Below are positions 53,081 to 62,411 of a stretch of 64,000 bases of DNA, piece after piece. Location: contig NZ_FNTX01000002.1 in the NCBI RefSeq assembly GCF_900105765.1, positions 186,001 to 250,000 of the forward strand, given 5' to 3'. Positions within the stretch are counted from its first letter, which is position 1. Each line of letters begins with the position of its first letter. The DNA is from Ruania alba (GTDB lineage: Bacteria > Actinomycetota > Actinomycetes > Actinomycetales > Beutenbergiaceae). Below the pieces are notes generated by a model, which saw nothing but the letters and a program-made list of their open reading frames with translations, ran no database searches and was not told where the DNA came from. A program made the position numbers and the translations under genes.

Positions 53081-56000
53081 ATCAGGCACGCCGGAGCGGG
53101 CCACAGGCTCCGACCGTCTCGATCGAACCCGGCGCCCATGCCCCCGCCGCTGGGGTGGCGACCATCCGGGTGCACGCACGCAACCTCGCACCCGGCACGC
53201 GGCTCCTGCACGTGGCAGTCGTCGGGCTCGACGAGGGCTGGCTGCCGGCACCGGCTGAGGTCGAGGCGGCGGCAGACGAGACCATCACCGTCGAGCTCGC
53301 CGTGACTCCGGCGGAGGGTGCCGTCCCGGGGAGCTACCCCTTCCTTGTGACCATTGACACGACTCCTACGAACAGCGCAGACGGCACGGTGGAGCGCACG
53401 CTCACCGATGCGACGCTGCGGGTCGATGGGTCGAGCGATCTGGTGCTGTCGGTGGAGCCGGCCGACAGCCGTGGCCGCCGGCGCAAGCGGATCGAGGTGG
53501 TGGTGGGCAACACCGGTGCGACGCCGGTGGAGGTCGCTCTGACCAGCACCGCCGATCAGGAGCTCACCGTGCACCTGGGCTCCGGGCGGGTGGAGCTGGG
53601 CCCGGCCGAGACCGTCCGGGTACCGGCACGGGTCGGCCCACGGCGGACGCGTCTGGTCGGATCCCGCACACGGCACTCCTACGAGGTGCTGGCGACGGGC
53701 CAGGCAGCCCCCCGCCGTACGCAGGCGACTTTCACCTCGGGCGCGCTGCTCAGTGCGGGGGCCATGCGGGCGACGGCGGTCGTGGCAGTGGCCGCGGTGT
53801 GGCTGGCCGGGGTGCTGGTCGCCCTCCCCTACGTGGCGGATCGCTTCAGCTCCGACGAGACTCCCACGTCGGCCGAGAACGTCACGGTCGACGCAGACTC
53901 GAGTGGGGACTCGTCCGGGACCGATTCCGCAGGGGGGAACGACGACCCCAACGCCAACGGGGATGCCGGCGGTGTGGGTGATTCCGGCGGTGCCGGACAA
54001 GAAGGCGACGAGGAAGGCAGTGCGCAGAGCCTACGGATCTCGGGTGTCATCACCGGTGCGGCACCCGATGATGCAACCATCGAGGTCGTGCCGACCGCGA
54101 GCCTGTGGCCCTCGTCGGCTGCCGTCACGGCCGGGCCGCAGCCGGGGGCCGCACCGGGGAAGAGGATCGTTCCGGCGGCACCGACGGCGCCAGTCACGCC
54201 GTCAGGGACGGCGCAGCGACTCACCACATTCGCCGATGGGAACGGTGCTTGGGCGCTGGCCGGTCTCACGGCGGCTGCGCGGTATCTGGTGACGATCACC
54301 AAGCCCGGGTACAGCACCCAACGCGTGGTCATGTCCGGAGCCGAACTGGCCGCCACGCCGCTGGAGACGGACCTGCAGGCCGGCGACGGTTCGATGTCCG
54401 GAACGGTGCAGGGTCCGGATGGTCCGGTCGGTGGGGCCGAGATCACGCTGACCGACGGCACCACGACCATCACGACCCGGTCGGCCACCACAGGCACCGT
54501 GGGCAGCTGGCAGGTCGATGGCCTGGTGACGCCCAGTACCTACCTCGTCGAGGCGTCCTCGCCCGATCTGGGCACCGAGGCGGAACTCATCGCGTTGCCG
54601 GCATCCGGCGCACGGACCGCTGACCTCACGCTCGACGCCGGGGTCGCCTCGGTCAGCGGACAGGTCGCCGGGCAGAACAGCCTCGGCCAGAGCAGCGGAC
54701 TGGGCGGCATCACGGTCACCGCGACCGACGGCACCACCACCCGGACCGCCACCACCCTGACGGGTGAAGGCGCTGGAGCGTTCCTGCTGCCGAGACTGCC
54801 GGTCGGGTCCACGTACACCATGACGATCTCCGGGGACGGGTACACCACCGTCACGCGTGAGGTGCGACTGACCGCCGAGGGCGTGAGCGGGTGGACGATC
54901 CCGATGACCTCCTCCGGTGGTGTCGTCCAGGGAGCGGTGTCCGACGAGACGGGCACCGGGATCACCGCAGCGGGGCTGACCCTGACCCATGGCTCGGACA
55001 CGACCGCGGTCTACAAGACGATGTCGGCCTCCGACGGGTCGGGCACGTTCCGGTTCTCCGGTGTCGATGCCGGCACCTACGTGCTCTCCGCCGAATCGTT
55101 CGGCCACGAGACCAGCTACGCCGAGGTTATCGTCCACCCGGGTGGGTCGGTGGAGGTCGACCTGACGCTGCCCGCTCTGGTCGGTGACGGTCTCGTCGCC
55201 ACCTCGTCGATCACCGGTCGGGTCACCGACTTCACCACCGGCGGATCGATCACCTGCCCGGTGCTGACGGAGGGCGAGGAGTGCCGGGTCACCGCAGAGG
55301 TGAGGGCTGTCGACATCGACGGCCAGAGCCACCTGCTCTCCACCGCAGTGGCTCCTGACGCCGACTACACCCTGCCGCAGGACAGCGACACGGTGACGGG
55401 CCTGCTTCCGGGACGGTACGTCGTCACGATCACCGCCCCGGGATACGAGCCCGGCGAGGTGGAGGTGACGGTGCCGATGGCCACGGAGGTCCAGGCCGAG
55501 ACCGTGGCCCTGATCCCGTCACCCTCCCTGACCGGATCGGTGCAGGCACGCACGGGACTTCTGCCCGAGGGAGTGTGTGTGATCGCGCGGTCGGTGGCCG
55601 AGTCCGGGGCGATCGAGAACCCCTGCGACGCAGCCGAGCCGGAGTGCAGGACCACGACCTCGCGATGCGCCCTGGTCACTGACGGCACCTACCGGATGGA
55701 CCGGCTCGCGGCGGGGCGCTACGAGGTCTCGGTGACTGGGCTCCCCGATGACTACCTGGTGCCGGATCCGAAGTTGGTCACGCTGATCGCCGGTGAGGTG
55801 CAACGGCACGACATTCTCGTCGAACGCCTCGGCATCGTCTCCGTGACGGCGTCCCGCTCGGACGGCACCTCGCGAGACCGGGCAGAGGGTGCGTGGATAC
55901 GCGCGGTGCGGGACGGGGAGACCGGAGCGGAGGTGGTCGACGAGGAACGAGTCGGTGAGACCGGCTCCGTCCAGCTCACCGGCCTGGCGCCCGGCACCTA

Positions 56001-58926
56001 CACCATCGCCGCATCGGAGGACCAAGGAGGTGAGGTCCTGGCGAGCGCCGAGGTGACCATCGGCCTGAACCAGGAGGTCCAGATCCAGCTCGTGCTTGCC
56101 TCGAACGAGGACACGGTGCACGCCTCGGTGATGTACCAGCTCGAGGCGGCCAAAGACCTACCCGTGGCCGACGCCAGCATCCTGATCACCGGAGTGGCGG
56201 CCTACCTGAACGGTGCGGCGATCCCGGGCACGTGGTTGGTGGAAACCGACAACGACGGCAACGCGGTGATCTGTGCCGATCCCGACGCCGGGTGCGAGCA
56301 CACGGTCCCGGTGCTTGAGAACCCCTGGACGATCCACGTCTATGCCCCCGGATTCGAACCTGTGACACTGAGCAACGCACCGCTCAGTTCGCTGGATCGC
56401 GTGATCCTCACCCAGCAGGCGCAGGAGTTCACCGGTTCGGTCACCATCGCCCCGGACACCGACGGGGTGGTCGAGGGCACGCGTTTCGAGGTGCTGCAGG
56501 CCCCACCCGGAGTGGGAGACCTCTCGCTGCAGGCCGGACCGGACGGCAGCGTCACCTTCTCCGACACAGGCGCCCCGGAATCCGGCCAGATCCGCCCGGG
56601 CCGCTACACGATCCGCGCCACGCTGGACGGATACGCCTCCTCGACGGTGGAGTTCAACGTGCCGTTGACCATCACCGGGCCGCCTCCGGAGCCGACGTGG
56701 GAGTTACTCCAGGATGCACGGGTCCGGGTGGGGGCGACAGACGACGACACCGGAGCACAGGTTCCTGGTGCGGTGATGACCTTGCGCGACCCGGACGGCG
56801 ATCTCGAGCTCGAGCGCACCGCAGGACCGAGCCAGCGGGTGGTCGACTTCGGCACCCTGCCAGCAGGTGACTACGAGGTGGACATCAGGATCGCCGGGTA
56901 CAAGCACCTGGAGTCCGCGAACATCACCGTGGACCCCGGGCGCACCGATCCCATCGAGGTGCCCGTGACCCGACTGGGCACGATCACCGGTGAGGTCGTC
57001 ACCGTGCTTGAGGATGGCTGGACCCAGGACCTCCCCGGAGCCGATGTCACCGTCACCAGCGGCGCTGACGATCCGACGTTCACCACGTCCTCCGGCGAGG
57101 ACGGTGGGTTCGCAGTAACTGGAACCGTCGATCTCGAAGGACTGGTCGACGGGGAATGGAACGTGTCGGCCGACGCTGACCACCACGAGGATGCCGACGC
57201 TCAGGTCGTGCTCGACGGGGGTGTCCAGCAGCAGGGCGGCGAACCTCTCAACTCGGTCACGCTCGGTCTGAACCCCGCCCCCGCGAACCTTTCGGTCACC
57301 GTCGCCGACGGCACGGACCTGGTGGAGTCGCTCGACGTCGTGCTCATGCTCTCCACGCCCGACGGCTTCCGGTCGATCACCCCGTGCCAGGAGGGAACCG
57401 CTGGTTGCGAGACCGGGGATGGCACCTTCCACTTCGTCGATCTGCTGCCGACCAGTTACACCCTCTTCGTGAGCGGGTCCGGTTACCTGCCGGTGAGCAC
57501 GCCGGTCACACTGGAGGCCGGCCAGCCGCAGCAGCTCCAGGTCCCGATCACCGCGCCCACCGGCTCGATCCAAGGCCAGGTCCTGCGCACCCTGCCCGAC
57601 GGCTCCACCCACCCGGTCGATGGTGGGGATGGGTCGCTGTCAGTAGCTCTGGTGGACGACGACGGGGACCGTCGCTATGCAGTCTCCGGCGACGGCACTT
57701 ACCTCATCGAGGGAATCGAGGCCGGGGCATACGGTGTCGTCGTCCGGGAGCAATCCGGGGGCACCTGGACCGATGTGGCGCCCGTCAGAACCGTCAGCGT
57801 GCTCGCGGGGCAGAGCCTTGCCCTGGACCTGACGATCCCGCTGACCTCCCGACCCGTCCAACTCACACTGAACTCGGCCAATGGCACCGATCTCACCGGG
57901 GCCCTGGTCACCCTCATCGGAACGGTCGAGGGCGAGGGCGAGGAGCTCACCTTCGGCCCACAGCCGGTGACCCGAAGCGGCGACCACACCTACGCCGTCA
58001 CCTTCCAGCAGGTGCCGGTCGGCACTTGGACGGCCACCGTGGCCGGCCCGGCCGGTCACTACGGCAGCCACGTGAGCGACGAGATCGACGTCGGTGCCGG
58101 CGACGGTCCTGTCGCGGCAAGTATGGACATTGCCGAGACCGAGCTGCGATTGCAGATCGCCCCGGTCGACGGCCCGCTGACCCCGCCCTCGCGGGTCACG
58201 GTCACCGCGAGTCCCGCCGATACTGACAGCACTGACAGCACTGCCGTCGAGACGGTCACCACCACTTTGATCACCGGAGCCGGAGACACCGTGATCTATC
58301 TCCCCGCCGTCGGTTGGAACCTGGAGCCCGCGATCGAGGAGGACTCTGGCTGGGAAGCGACGATCGACCCGGTCTCGATCAGTGGCGGCGTCACCAACGA
58401 GCTTGCCCGGGTGAGCCTGGTCGCCCCGGAGATCGCGACGACGACCACGTTGGACCTTTCGTCACCGGAAGCCGTGATCGGAGATGAGGTGACCGCCACG
58501 GTCACAATGTCTGCGGAGGACGGCGGCGCGAGCTCCGGCCCGTCGACCGGCACGGTCGAGTTGTCGTGGCGCCAGGCAAGCGCGAGCGACTGGACCCTGC
58601 TCGGTGACACCGTCGACCTGACCGCCGGAACGGCAGTGATCGGCATCGACACCTCCGACTGGACCGCGGGCGACTACGTGCTCCGGGCGGTCGTCACGCC
58701 ACCGGACGGCTGGGCCGCGTCGTCAAGTACGGCCACCCTCGCCCTCACCGAAGATGTTTCTGGGTCCGAGAGCGATTCCGGAACCGATGCCGCCGGTTCC
58801 GGGTCCGGCGCCGATGCAGGCCCCGGGCCCGACAGCGACTCCGGGCCCGCAGCCGATGCCAATGCCGATGCCGATGCCGACCCTGACGCTGGGGCCGGCG
58901 ACCAGGCGAGCGCCGACGGTCCGTAA
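53077..58926 (+). CDS. Ig-like/carboxypeptidase-regulatory-repeat membrane protein 3 (1949 aa)
   Basis: The largest of three paralogues. Residues 1-225 are Ig-like; a membrane span follows (~230-250: AVVAVAAVWLAGVLVALPYV), then an acidic Gly/Ser/Asp linker (~255-310) and roughly 17-18 beta domains with the G-x-I-x-G-x-V and P-G-x-Y motifs. Cys pairs in the repeats (ITCPVLTEGEEC; ICADPDAGC; ITPCQEGTAGC) suit an oxidising, outside location. The C-terminus is an unstructured Asp/Ser/Gly/Ala tail (from ~1885). The ATG overlaps the previous stop (ATGA). Possible roles: surface stalk, host adhesin, or anchor of the particle; none is proven. Confidence 0.82.
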   Translation: MNQARRSGPQAPTVSIEPGAHAPAAGVATIRVHARNLAPGTRLLHVAVVGLDEGWLPAPAEVEAAADETITVELAVTPAEGAVPGSYPFLVTIDTTPTNSADGTVERTLTDATLRVDGSSDLVLSVEPADSRGRRRKRIEVVVGNTGATPVEVALTSTADQELTVHLGSGRVELGPAETVRVPARVGPRRTRLVGSRTRHSYEVLATGQAAPRRTQATFTSGALLSAGAMRATAVVAVAAVWLAGVLVALPYVADRFSSDETPTSAENVTVDADSSGDSSGTDSAGGNDDPNANGDAGGVGDSGGAGQEGDEEGSAQSLRISGVITGAAPDDATIEVVPTASLWPSSAAVTAGPQPGAAPGKRIVPAAPTAPVTPSGTAQRLTTFADGNGAWALAGLTAAARYLVTITKPGYSTQRVVMSGAELAATPLETDLQAGDGSMSGTVQGPDGPVGGAEITLTDGTTTITTRSATTGTVGSWQVDGLVTPSTYLVEASSPDLGTEAELIALPASGARTADLTLDAGVASVSGQVAGQNSLGQSSGLGGITVTATDGTTTRTATTLTGEGAGAFLLPRLPVGSTYTMTISGDGYTTVTREVRLTAEGVSGWTIPMTSSGGVVQGAVSDETGTGITAAGLTLTHGSDTTAVYKTMSASDGSGTFRFSGVDAGTYVLSAESFGHETSYAEVIVHPGGSVEVDLTLPALVGDGLVATSSITGRVTDFTTGGSITCPVLTEGEECRVTAEVRAVDIDGQSHLLSTAVAPDADYTLPQDSDTVTGLLPGRYVVTITAPGYEPGEVEVTVPMATEVQAETVALIPSPSLTGSVQARTGLLPEGVCVIARSVAESGAIENPCDAAEPECRTTTSRCALVTDGTYRMDRLAAGRYEVSVTGLPDDYLVPDPKLVTLIAGEVQRHDILVERLGIVSVTASRSDGTSRDRAEGAWIRAVRDGETGAEVVDEERVGETGSVQLTGLAPGTYTIAASEDQGGEVLASAEVTIGLNQEVQIQLVLASNEDTVHASVMYQLEAAKDLPVADASILITGVAAYLNGAAIPGTWLVETDNDGNAVICADPDAGCEHTVPVLENPWTIHVYAPGFEPVTLSNAPLSSLDRVILTQQAQEFTGSVTIAPDTDGVVEGTRFEVLQAPPGVGDLSLQAGPDGSVTFSDTGAPESGQIRPGRYTIRATLDGYASSTVEFNVPLTITGPPPEPTWELLQDARVRVGATDDDTGAQVPGAVMTLRDPDGDLELERTAGPSQRVVDFGTLPAGDYEVDIRIAGYKHLESANITVDPGRTDPIEVPVTRLGTITGEVVTVLEDGWTQDLPGADVTVTSGADDPTFTTSSGEDGGFAVTGTVDLEGLVDGEWNVSADADHHEDADAQVVLDGGVQQQGGEPLNSVTLGLNPAPANLSVTVADGTDLVESLDVVLMLSTPDGFRSITPCQEGTAGCETGDGTFHFVDLLPTSYTLFVSGSGYLPVSTPVTLEAGQPQQLQVPITAPTGSIQGQVLRTLPDGSTHPVDGGDGSLSVALVDDDGDRRYAVSGDGTYLIEGIEAGAYGVVVREQSGGTWTDVAPVRTVSVLAGQSLALDLTIPLTSRPVQLTLNSANGTDLTGALVTLIGTVEGEGEELTFGPQPVTRSGDHTYAVTFQQVPVGTWTATVAGPAGHYGSHVSDEIDVGAGDGPVAASMDIAETELRLQIAPVDGPLTPPSRVTVTASPADTDSTDSTAVETVTTTLITGAGDTVIYLPAVGWNLEPAIEEDSGWEATIDPVSISGGVTNELARVSLVAPEIATTTTLDLSSPEAVIGDEVTATVTMSAEDGGASSGPSTGTVELSWRQASASDWTLLGDTVDLTAGTAVIGIDTSDWTAGDYVLRAVVTPPDGWAASSSTATLALTEDVSGSESDSGTDAAGSGSGADAGPGPDSDSGPAADANADADADPDAGAGDQASADGP

Positions 58927-58969
58927 CGGCGAGGCGGGTCAGCCGCCGATCCACAGCCGTCGCGGTGAT

Positions 58970-59428
58970 TCAGCGCCAGATCATGAATGCGGCGACCACC
59001 ACACCCGCGGTGACGACCGAGGCGATCAGCACGACCAGCCACGTCGGCCAGTGCGAGCACTGCACGATCTGTGCGGGCGGGTTCACCACGACCGGTGCCG
59101 GGGCCGGCGGCGGCGCAGGTGCCGGCGGGGGCGCCGGATACAGGTCGGCGCCGCAGCGCACGCAGGCGCCCGCGCTCGCGAGGTTCTGCTCAGCGCACTC
59201 CGGGCAGGCGATCACCGCAGCGACCGTCGTGCCTGACGCGCCGGGTGCTCGGTTCAGCGCGCCATCAGTCTCCGCTTCTGCGGGCCGTGCGGCCTGACGC
59301 GGCTGTGCCCAGAACAACGGGTAGTCGCAGGAGGGGCAGAAGTCGCTCGCAGCACGCCCGCTGCCGACCGCCGTGATGGTGCCGCACTCGGGACAGGTGA
59401 TCTCGCGGCTGGTACCGGTTGCCGTCAT
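58970..59428 (-). CDS. Zinc-ribbon single-pass membrane protein of the injection locus
   Basis: The 152-residue protein carries two zinc ribbons, CPECGTITAVG...CPSC (residues ~12-33) and CPECAEQNLASAGACVRC (~75-92), a Pro/Ala-rich linker (PPPAPAPPPAPAP) and a C-terminal membrane span (WLVVLIASVVTAGVVVAAFM). The zinc domains should be cytosolic and the protein tail-anchored. The ATG at 59428 follows AGGAGCG and overlaps the tail-protein stop. It is last in the baseplate operon; it may connect the particle to the membrane. Confidence 0.85.
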   Translation of the reverse strand: MTATGTSREITCPECGTITAVGSGRAASDFCPSCDYPLFWAQPRQAARPAEAETDGALNRAPGASGTTVAAVIACPECAEQNLASAGACVRCGADLYPAPPPAPAPPPAPAPVVVNPPAQIVQCSHWPTWLVVLIASVVTAGVVVAAFMIWR

Positions 59429-60039
59429 CGCTCCTGCCTCCCTGCCGCTGGTGCCGAACCGTCCCCCGGCCAAATCTGCCGGCCCGCGACGACGATCTCG
59501 ACCCCCACATGCGCCGGCACCTCGTCGCGCACGAGCTCGACGAAGTCCTCCTCGGCCAGCGGACCTGTCGAGGTGACCTCCAACCGGACCCAGCGTGCGC
59601 CGTCGGGAGCTCGTCCTTGATCGAAGACGCCACCACTCTCGGAGATGGTGACCGGTGCACCGGAGTACAACTCGAGCAAGGTCACCAACGCCTTACGGGT
59701 GCCGCGCCACGGCAGCGTCTTGGCGACGGTCAGCAGCATCTGGCGCTGCGCATGGGGCCCGTAGGCGTCGTCGACCTCGGGGGCGGCGAGCCACCCGGAG
59801 AGGTACCGGACCATCTCGATCGGGGCAAGGCGAGGGTCGGCCAGGTGCGGGAGGGTGTCGGCGTGGGAGAGGAGGGTGTGCGCCTCGGCCTGGAAGATCC
59901 GGACGAACCGGACGAAGAAGTCGTCCGCGAGCATGCCGGCCGGGAGCTGCCCGACCAGCCAGTCGTGCTGCCGGGCCGAGTGACCCGCCACCGACGCCGG
60001 TGCGCTCGGCCGGTGTGTGACGATCGCCGGGTCGGTCAC
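59425..60039 (-). CDS. Phage tail protein I-like baseplate component
   Basis: The 204-residue protein matches the P2 gpI/tail-protein family used in contractile systems: LPAGMLADDFFVRFVRIFQA, LADPRLAPIEMVRYLSGWLA, LPWRGTRKALVTLLELYSG and a C-terminal strand region ending VGVEIVVAGRQIWPG. It should attach to the baseplate wedge next to the gpJ-like protein. It starts at a GTG overlapping the gpJ stop (GTGA). Confidence 0.85.
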   Translation of the reverse strand: MTDPAIVTHRPSAPASVAGHSARQHDWLVGQLPAGMLADDFFVRFVRIFQAEAHTLLSHADTLPHLADPRLAPIEMVRYLSGWLAAPEVDDAYGPHAQRQMLLTVAKTLPWRGTRKALVTLLELYSGAPVTISESGGVFDQGRAPDGARWVRLEVTSTGPLAEEDFVELVRDEVPAHVGVEIVVAGRQIWPGDGSAPAAGRQER

Positions 60040-61982
60040 CGGATCACCACCCGGTGGTCGGCGGAGAGGAACAGGGCATTGTCGCTCAATGGCAGCCGCT
60101 CGCGTCCTTCGCCCAGGCGCCGGCCGTTGCGCAGGTCGTAGGAGAACAGCTGCAGTTCGTCGACCGCCAGCACCCCCTCCACGGACTCGATCACCTGGGT
60201 GAGGGCGGCCGCCGTCAACGGCTCCCCGAACGGCCAGCCGACACCGTCGCTGCCGCCCACTCCCGGATGCACGAACCGGGTCAAGGCCTCCGTGACCCGC
60301 TGACGAACTGCCGCTGCCGGCCGGCCCGGCAGCCCGCGCACCAGCGCCGCCACGCTCACCCCCTGGTAGAACGGTGTGCCCACCTCGACCGGGACCCCGA
60401 CAAGACGCCGTTCGTCGACCGCCCGTGCCACCTCTTCGAAGAGCCGCGTGTCCAGCGCATAGTCGTCGATGGTGTGGGCCTGGACAGGAGTCCGCACCGT
60501 CGGCACCACCAGGAGCTGGACCACTCCCGACCCGCTGTCATGAGTCGGCAGGCAGCGGGCGCGCGCCACCTCCACCGACGCCTCCAGTGCCACCTGCTCG
60601 AAATCGCCGGCGGTCACCGCCCGTTGCCCACTGCGCAACGACAAGGGACCTCGAACCTTGGCCTCCTCGACAGTCTCCGCGTCGACGCCGCCGACCGCGG
60701 AGCGAGGGTTGGACGCCGACGCCACCATCGGTACCGCCGAGCGGACGACGGTCAGGGTGCCGGCACCGACGTTGCCGCGGGATCCACCGCCCGTGCGGTA
60801 TCCGGTGACCCGCACGGTCGCCCCGTCGGGCGGGATCGCGCCGTACTGACGGATGCTGCCGTCGGGTTGGCGCACTGCCGGGCCGAACCGCACCTCACCC
60901 GTGGCCGAGTCCCAGACCACGTGCCGGTCGGTGGGCCCGGACCTGGCGAAGTCGCTGACCTCGCTCCAGCGGTGTGACCCGCTCACGTCGGCCACGACCA
61001 CCCCCTCGTCCTCGCGCAGGGTGGCGACCGGAGCAGTCGAGACCGTGAACACCTGCCCGGGAACCCCGGCCGAGCGTCCGAGCACCTCTCCCGGCACGGC
61101 GGTGGAGTGCTCCGCTGGAACGCTGAGGCCCACCGTGCTCACGATCAGCGCCCGGATCCGCGGTGATGCTTCGTAACCGGGCCGCTGCGGTGTCGCGCGC
61201 AGCAGCCGGGCACGGATCCAGAACGCTCCGGTACCACCCAGCACCAGTGAGACATGGTCGGGCCCGATCAGCAACACCAGGCGGCCGTCGGTGTTCAGAC
61301 CGCCGGTGGTGTCCTGCTCCACCTGCGTCGGCGCCCAGGCCTCACCGGTCCAGACCTCCCATGCCAGCGGTGGCCGCGCCGGGTCGACGCCGATGCCCGC
61401 CGCGTGCGCTGCGACGTCCAGCTGCACCACGTGTCGAGCGAGCGAGCGACGCATGCCGAGGTACAGGGCATCCCCCTCGATCAACGACTCGGAGAAGCAG
61501 GCAGCTTCCTCGCCGGGGACGCGCAGCGCTTCGGTGACGTCGACGATCTGCTCGCTGTCGGCGCCGCGCGTGTGGGCCGCCACGAGCTCGGGCGGTTCCA
61601 CCGTCGTCTCGGCCGAGGTGGTGAACACGACCGAGGACTCCCCCGTTCCGGCGGTCGTCGCCACCTCGGTCCCGGCGGGCACCACCACCGGCCGGGTCGC
61701 CGGTGCCGACAGCCGGAAGGTGATGTCGGTGCGGGCGACGCTCGGGGGGAACGGCTCCACGCCGACGAGGTTGAGGAAGTGGACGTACAGTCGCTCCGGC
61801 ACCTGGTTGACCCGGTACAGCACCGTCTCGCTCATCCACGCGAACAGTTCGATCAGTGCGACACCGGGGTCGGACAGGTTGTGATTGGTCCACTCCGGGG
61901 TGAACCTCGGGATCATGCGCTTGGTCTCGTCGACGATGTCCTGGAAGCGGCGATCGTCCAGATCCGGCGGTTCGATCGGCAT
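60036..61982 (-). CDS. Baseplate assembly protein, gpJ-like (Afp11/12 type)
   Basis: The 648-residue protein has the usual start DDRRFQDIVDETKRMIPRFT and TNHNLSDPGVALIELFAWMS seen in putative baseplate assembly proteins of extracellular contractile systems. A later gpJ core includes RTGGGSRGNVGAGTL, AVTAGDFEQVALEAS, VARARCLP and VVQLLVVPT. It forms the baseplate wedge. It overlaps gp25 by one base (TGATG) and tail protein I by GTGA. Confidence 0.92.
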   Translation of the reverse strand: MPIEPPDLDDRRFQDIVDETKRMIPRFTPEWTNHNLSDPGVALIELFAWMSETVLYRVNQVPERLYVHFLNLVGVEPFPPSVARTDITFRLSAPATRPVVVPAGTEVATTAGTGESSVVFTTSAETTVEPPELVAAHTRGADSEQIVDVTEALRVPGEEAACFSESLIEGDALYLGMRRSLARHVVQLDVAAHAAGIGVDPARPPLAWEVWTGEAWAPTQVEQDTTGGLNTDGRLVLLIGPDHVSLVLGGTGAFWIRARLLRATPQRPGYEASPRIRALIVSTVGLSVPAEHSTAVPGEVLGRSAGVPGQVFTVSTAPVATLREDEGVVVADVSGSHRWSEVSDFARSGPTDRHVVWDSATGEVRFGPAVRQPDGSIRQYGAIPPDGATVRVTGYRTGGGSRGNVGAGTLTVVRSAVPMVASASNPRSAVGGVDAETVEEAKVRGPLSLRSGQRAVTAGDFEQVALEASVEVARARCLPTHDSGSGVVQLLVVPTVRTPVQAHTIDDYALDTRLFEEVARAVDERRLVGVPVEVGTPFYQGVSVAALVRGLPGRPAAAVRQRVTEALTRFVHPGVGGSDGVGWPFGEPLTAAALTQVIESVEGVLAVDELQLFSYDLRNGRRLGEGRERLPLSDNALFLSADHRVVIR

Positions 61983-62401
61983 CAGGACTCCTCACGGGGA
62001 ATGACGTAGAACGGATAGACCAGGTTGCGCCGGTCGTTGCTCGACCGGATGCGGTAGGTGATGTGGATCCGCACCAGCCCGGCCTGGTCCTCGTCCTGTA
62101 CTGGGCTGACCTCCTCGACCTCGATCCGCGGCTCCCACTGTGCGAGCGCGTCCCGGACGGCCTCGCGGATCAGCCCGAGCAGGTTCGCCGTGACCGGCTC
62201 GAAGAGCAGGTCCCAGATCCGGCACCCGAAGGCCGGGCGCATCACCCGCTCTCCCGGCGCCGTCAGCAGCACCACCCGGATCGCGTCGTCGAGGCCCGCC
62301 CCATCGCGGGTCATCGCGATCGCACCGGTGTGGTCGACGCGGAGCGGCCACGCGAACCCGCTTCCGACGAAGTTGGCCGCATCCTGGCGTCGATCGTTCA
62401 T
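61982..62401 (-). CDS. gp25/GPW-like baseplate lysozyme-fold protein
   Basis: The 139-residue protein has the GPW_gp25 pattern: FAWPLRVDHTGAIAMTRDGA, LLTAPGERVMRPAFGCRIWD, LLFEPVTANLLGLIREAVRD and ITYRIRSSNDRRNLVYPFYV. It joins sheath and wedge in the baseplate. The ATG at 62401 follows GAGGTG at proper distance; a GTG three codons upstream is less likely. It is ten bases after the spike gene. Confidence 0.92.
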   Translation of the reverse strand: MNDRRQDAANFVGSGFAWPLRVDHTGAIAMTRDGAGLDDAIRVVLLTAPGERVMRPAFGCRIWDLLFEPVTANLLGLIREAVRDALAQWEPRIEVEEVSPVQDEDQAGLVRIHITYRIRSSNDRRNLVYPFYVIPREES

Positions 62402-62411
62402 CGCGCGCACC

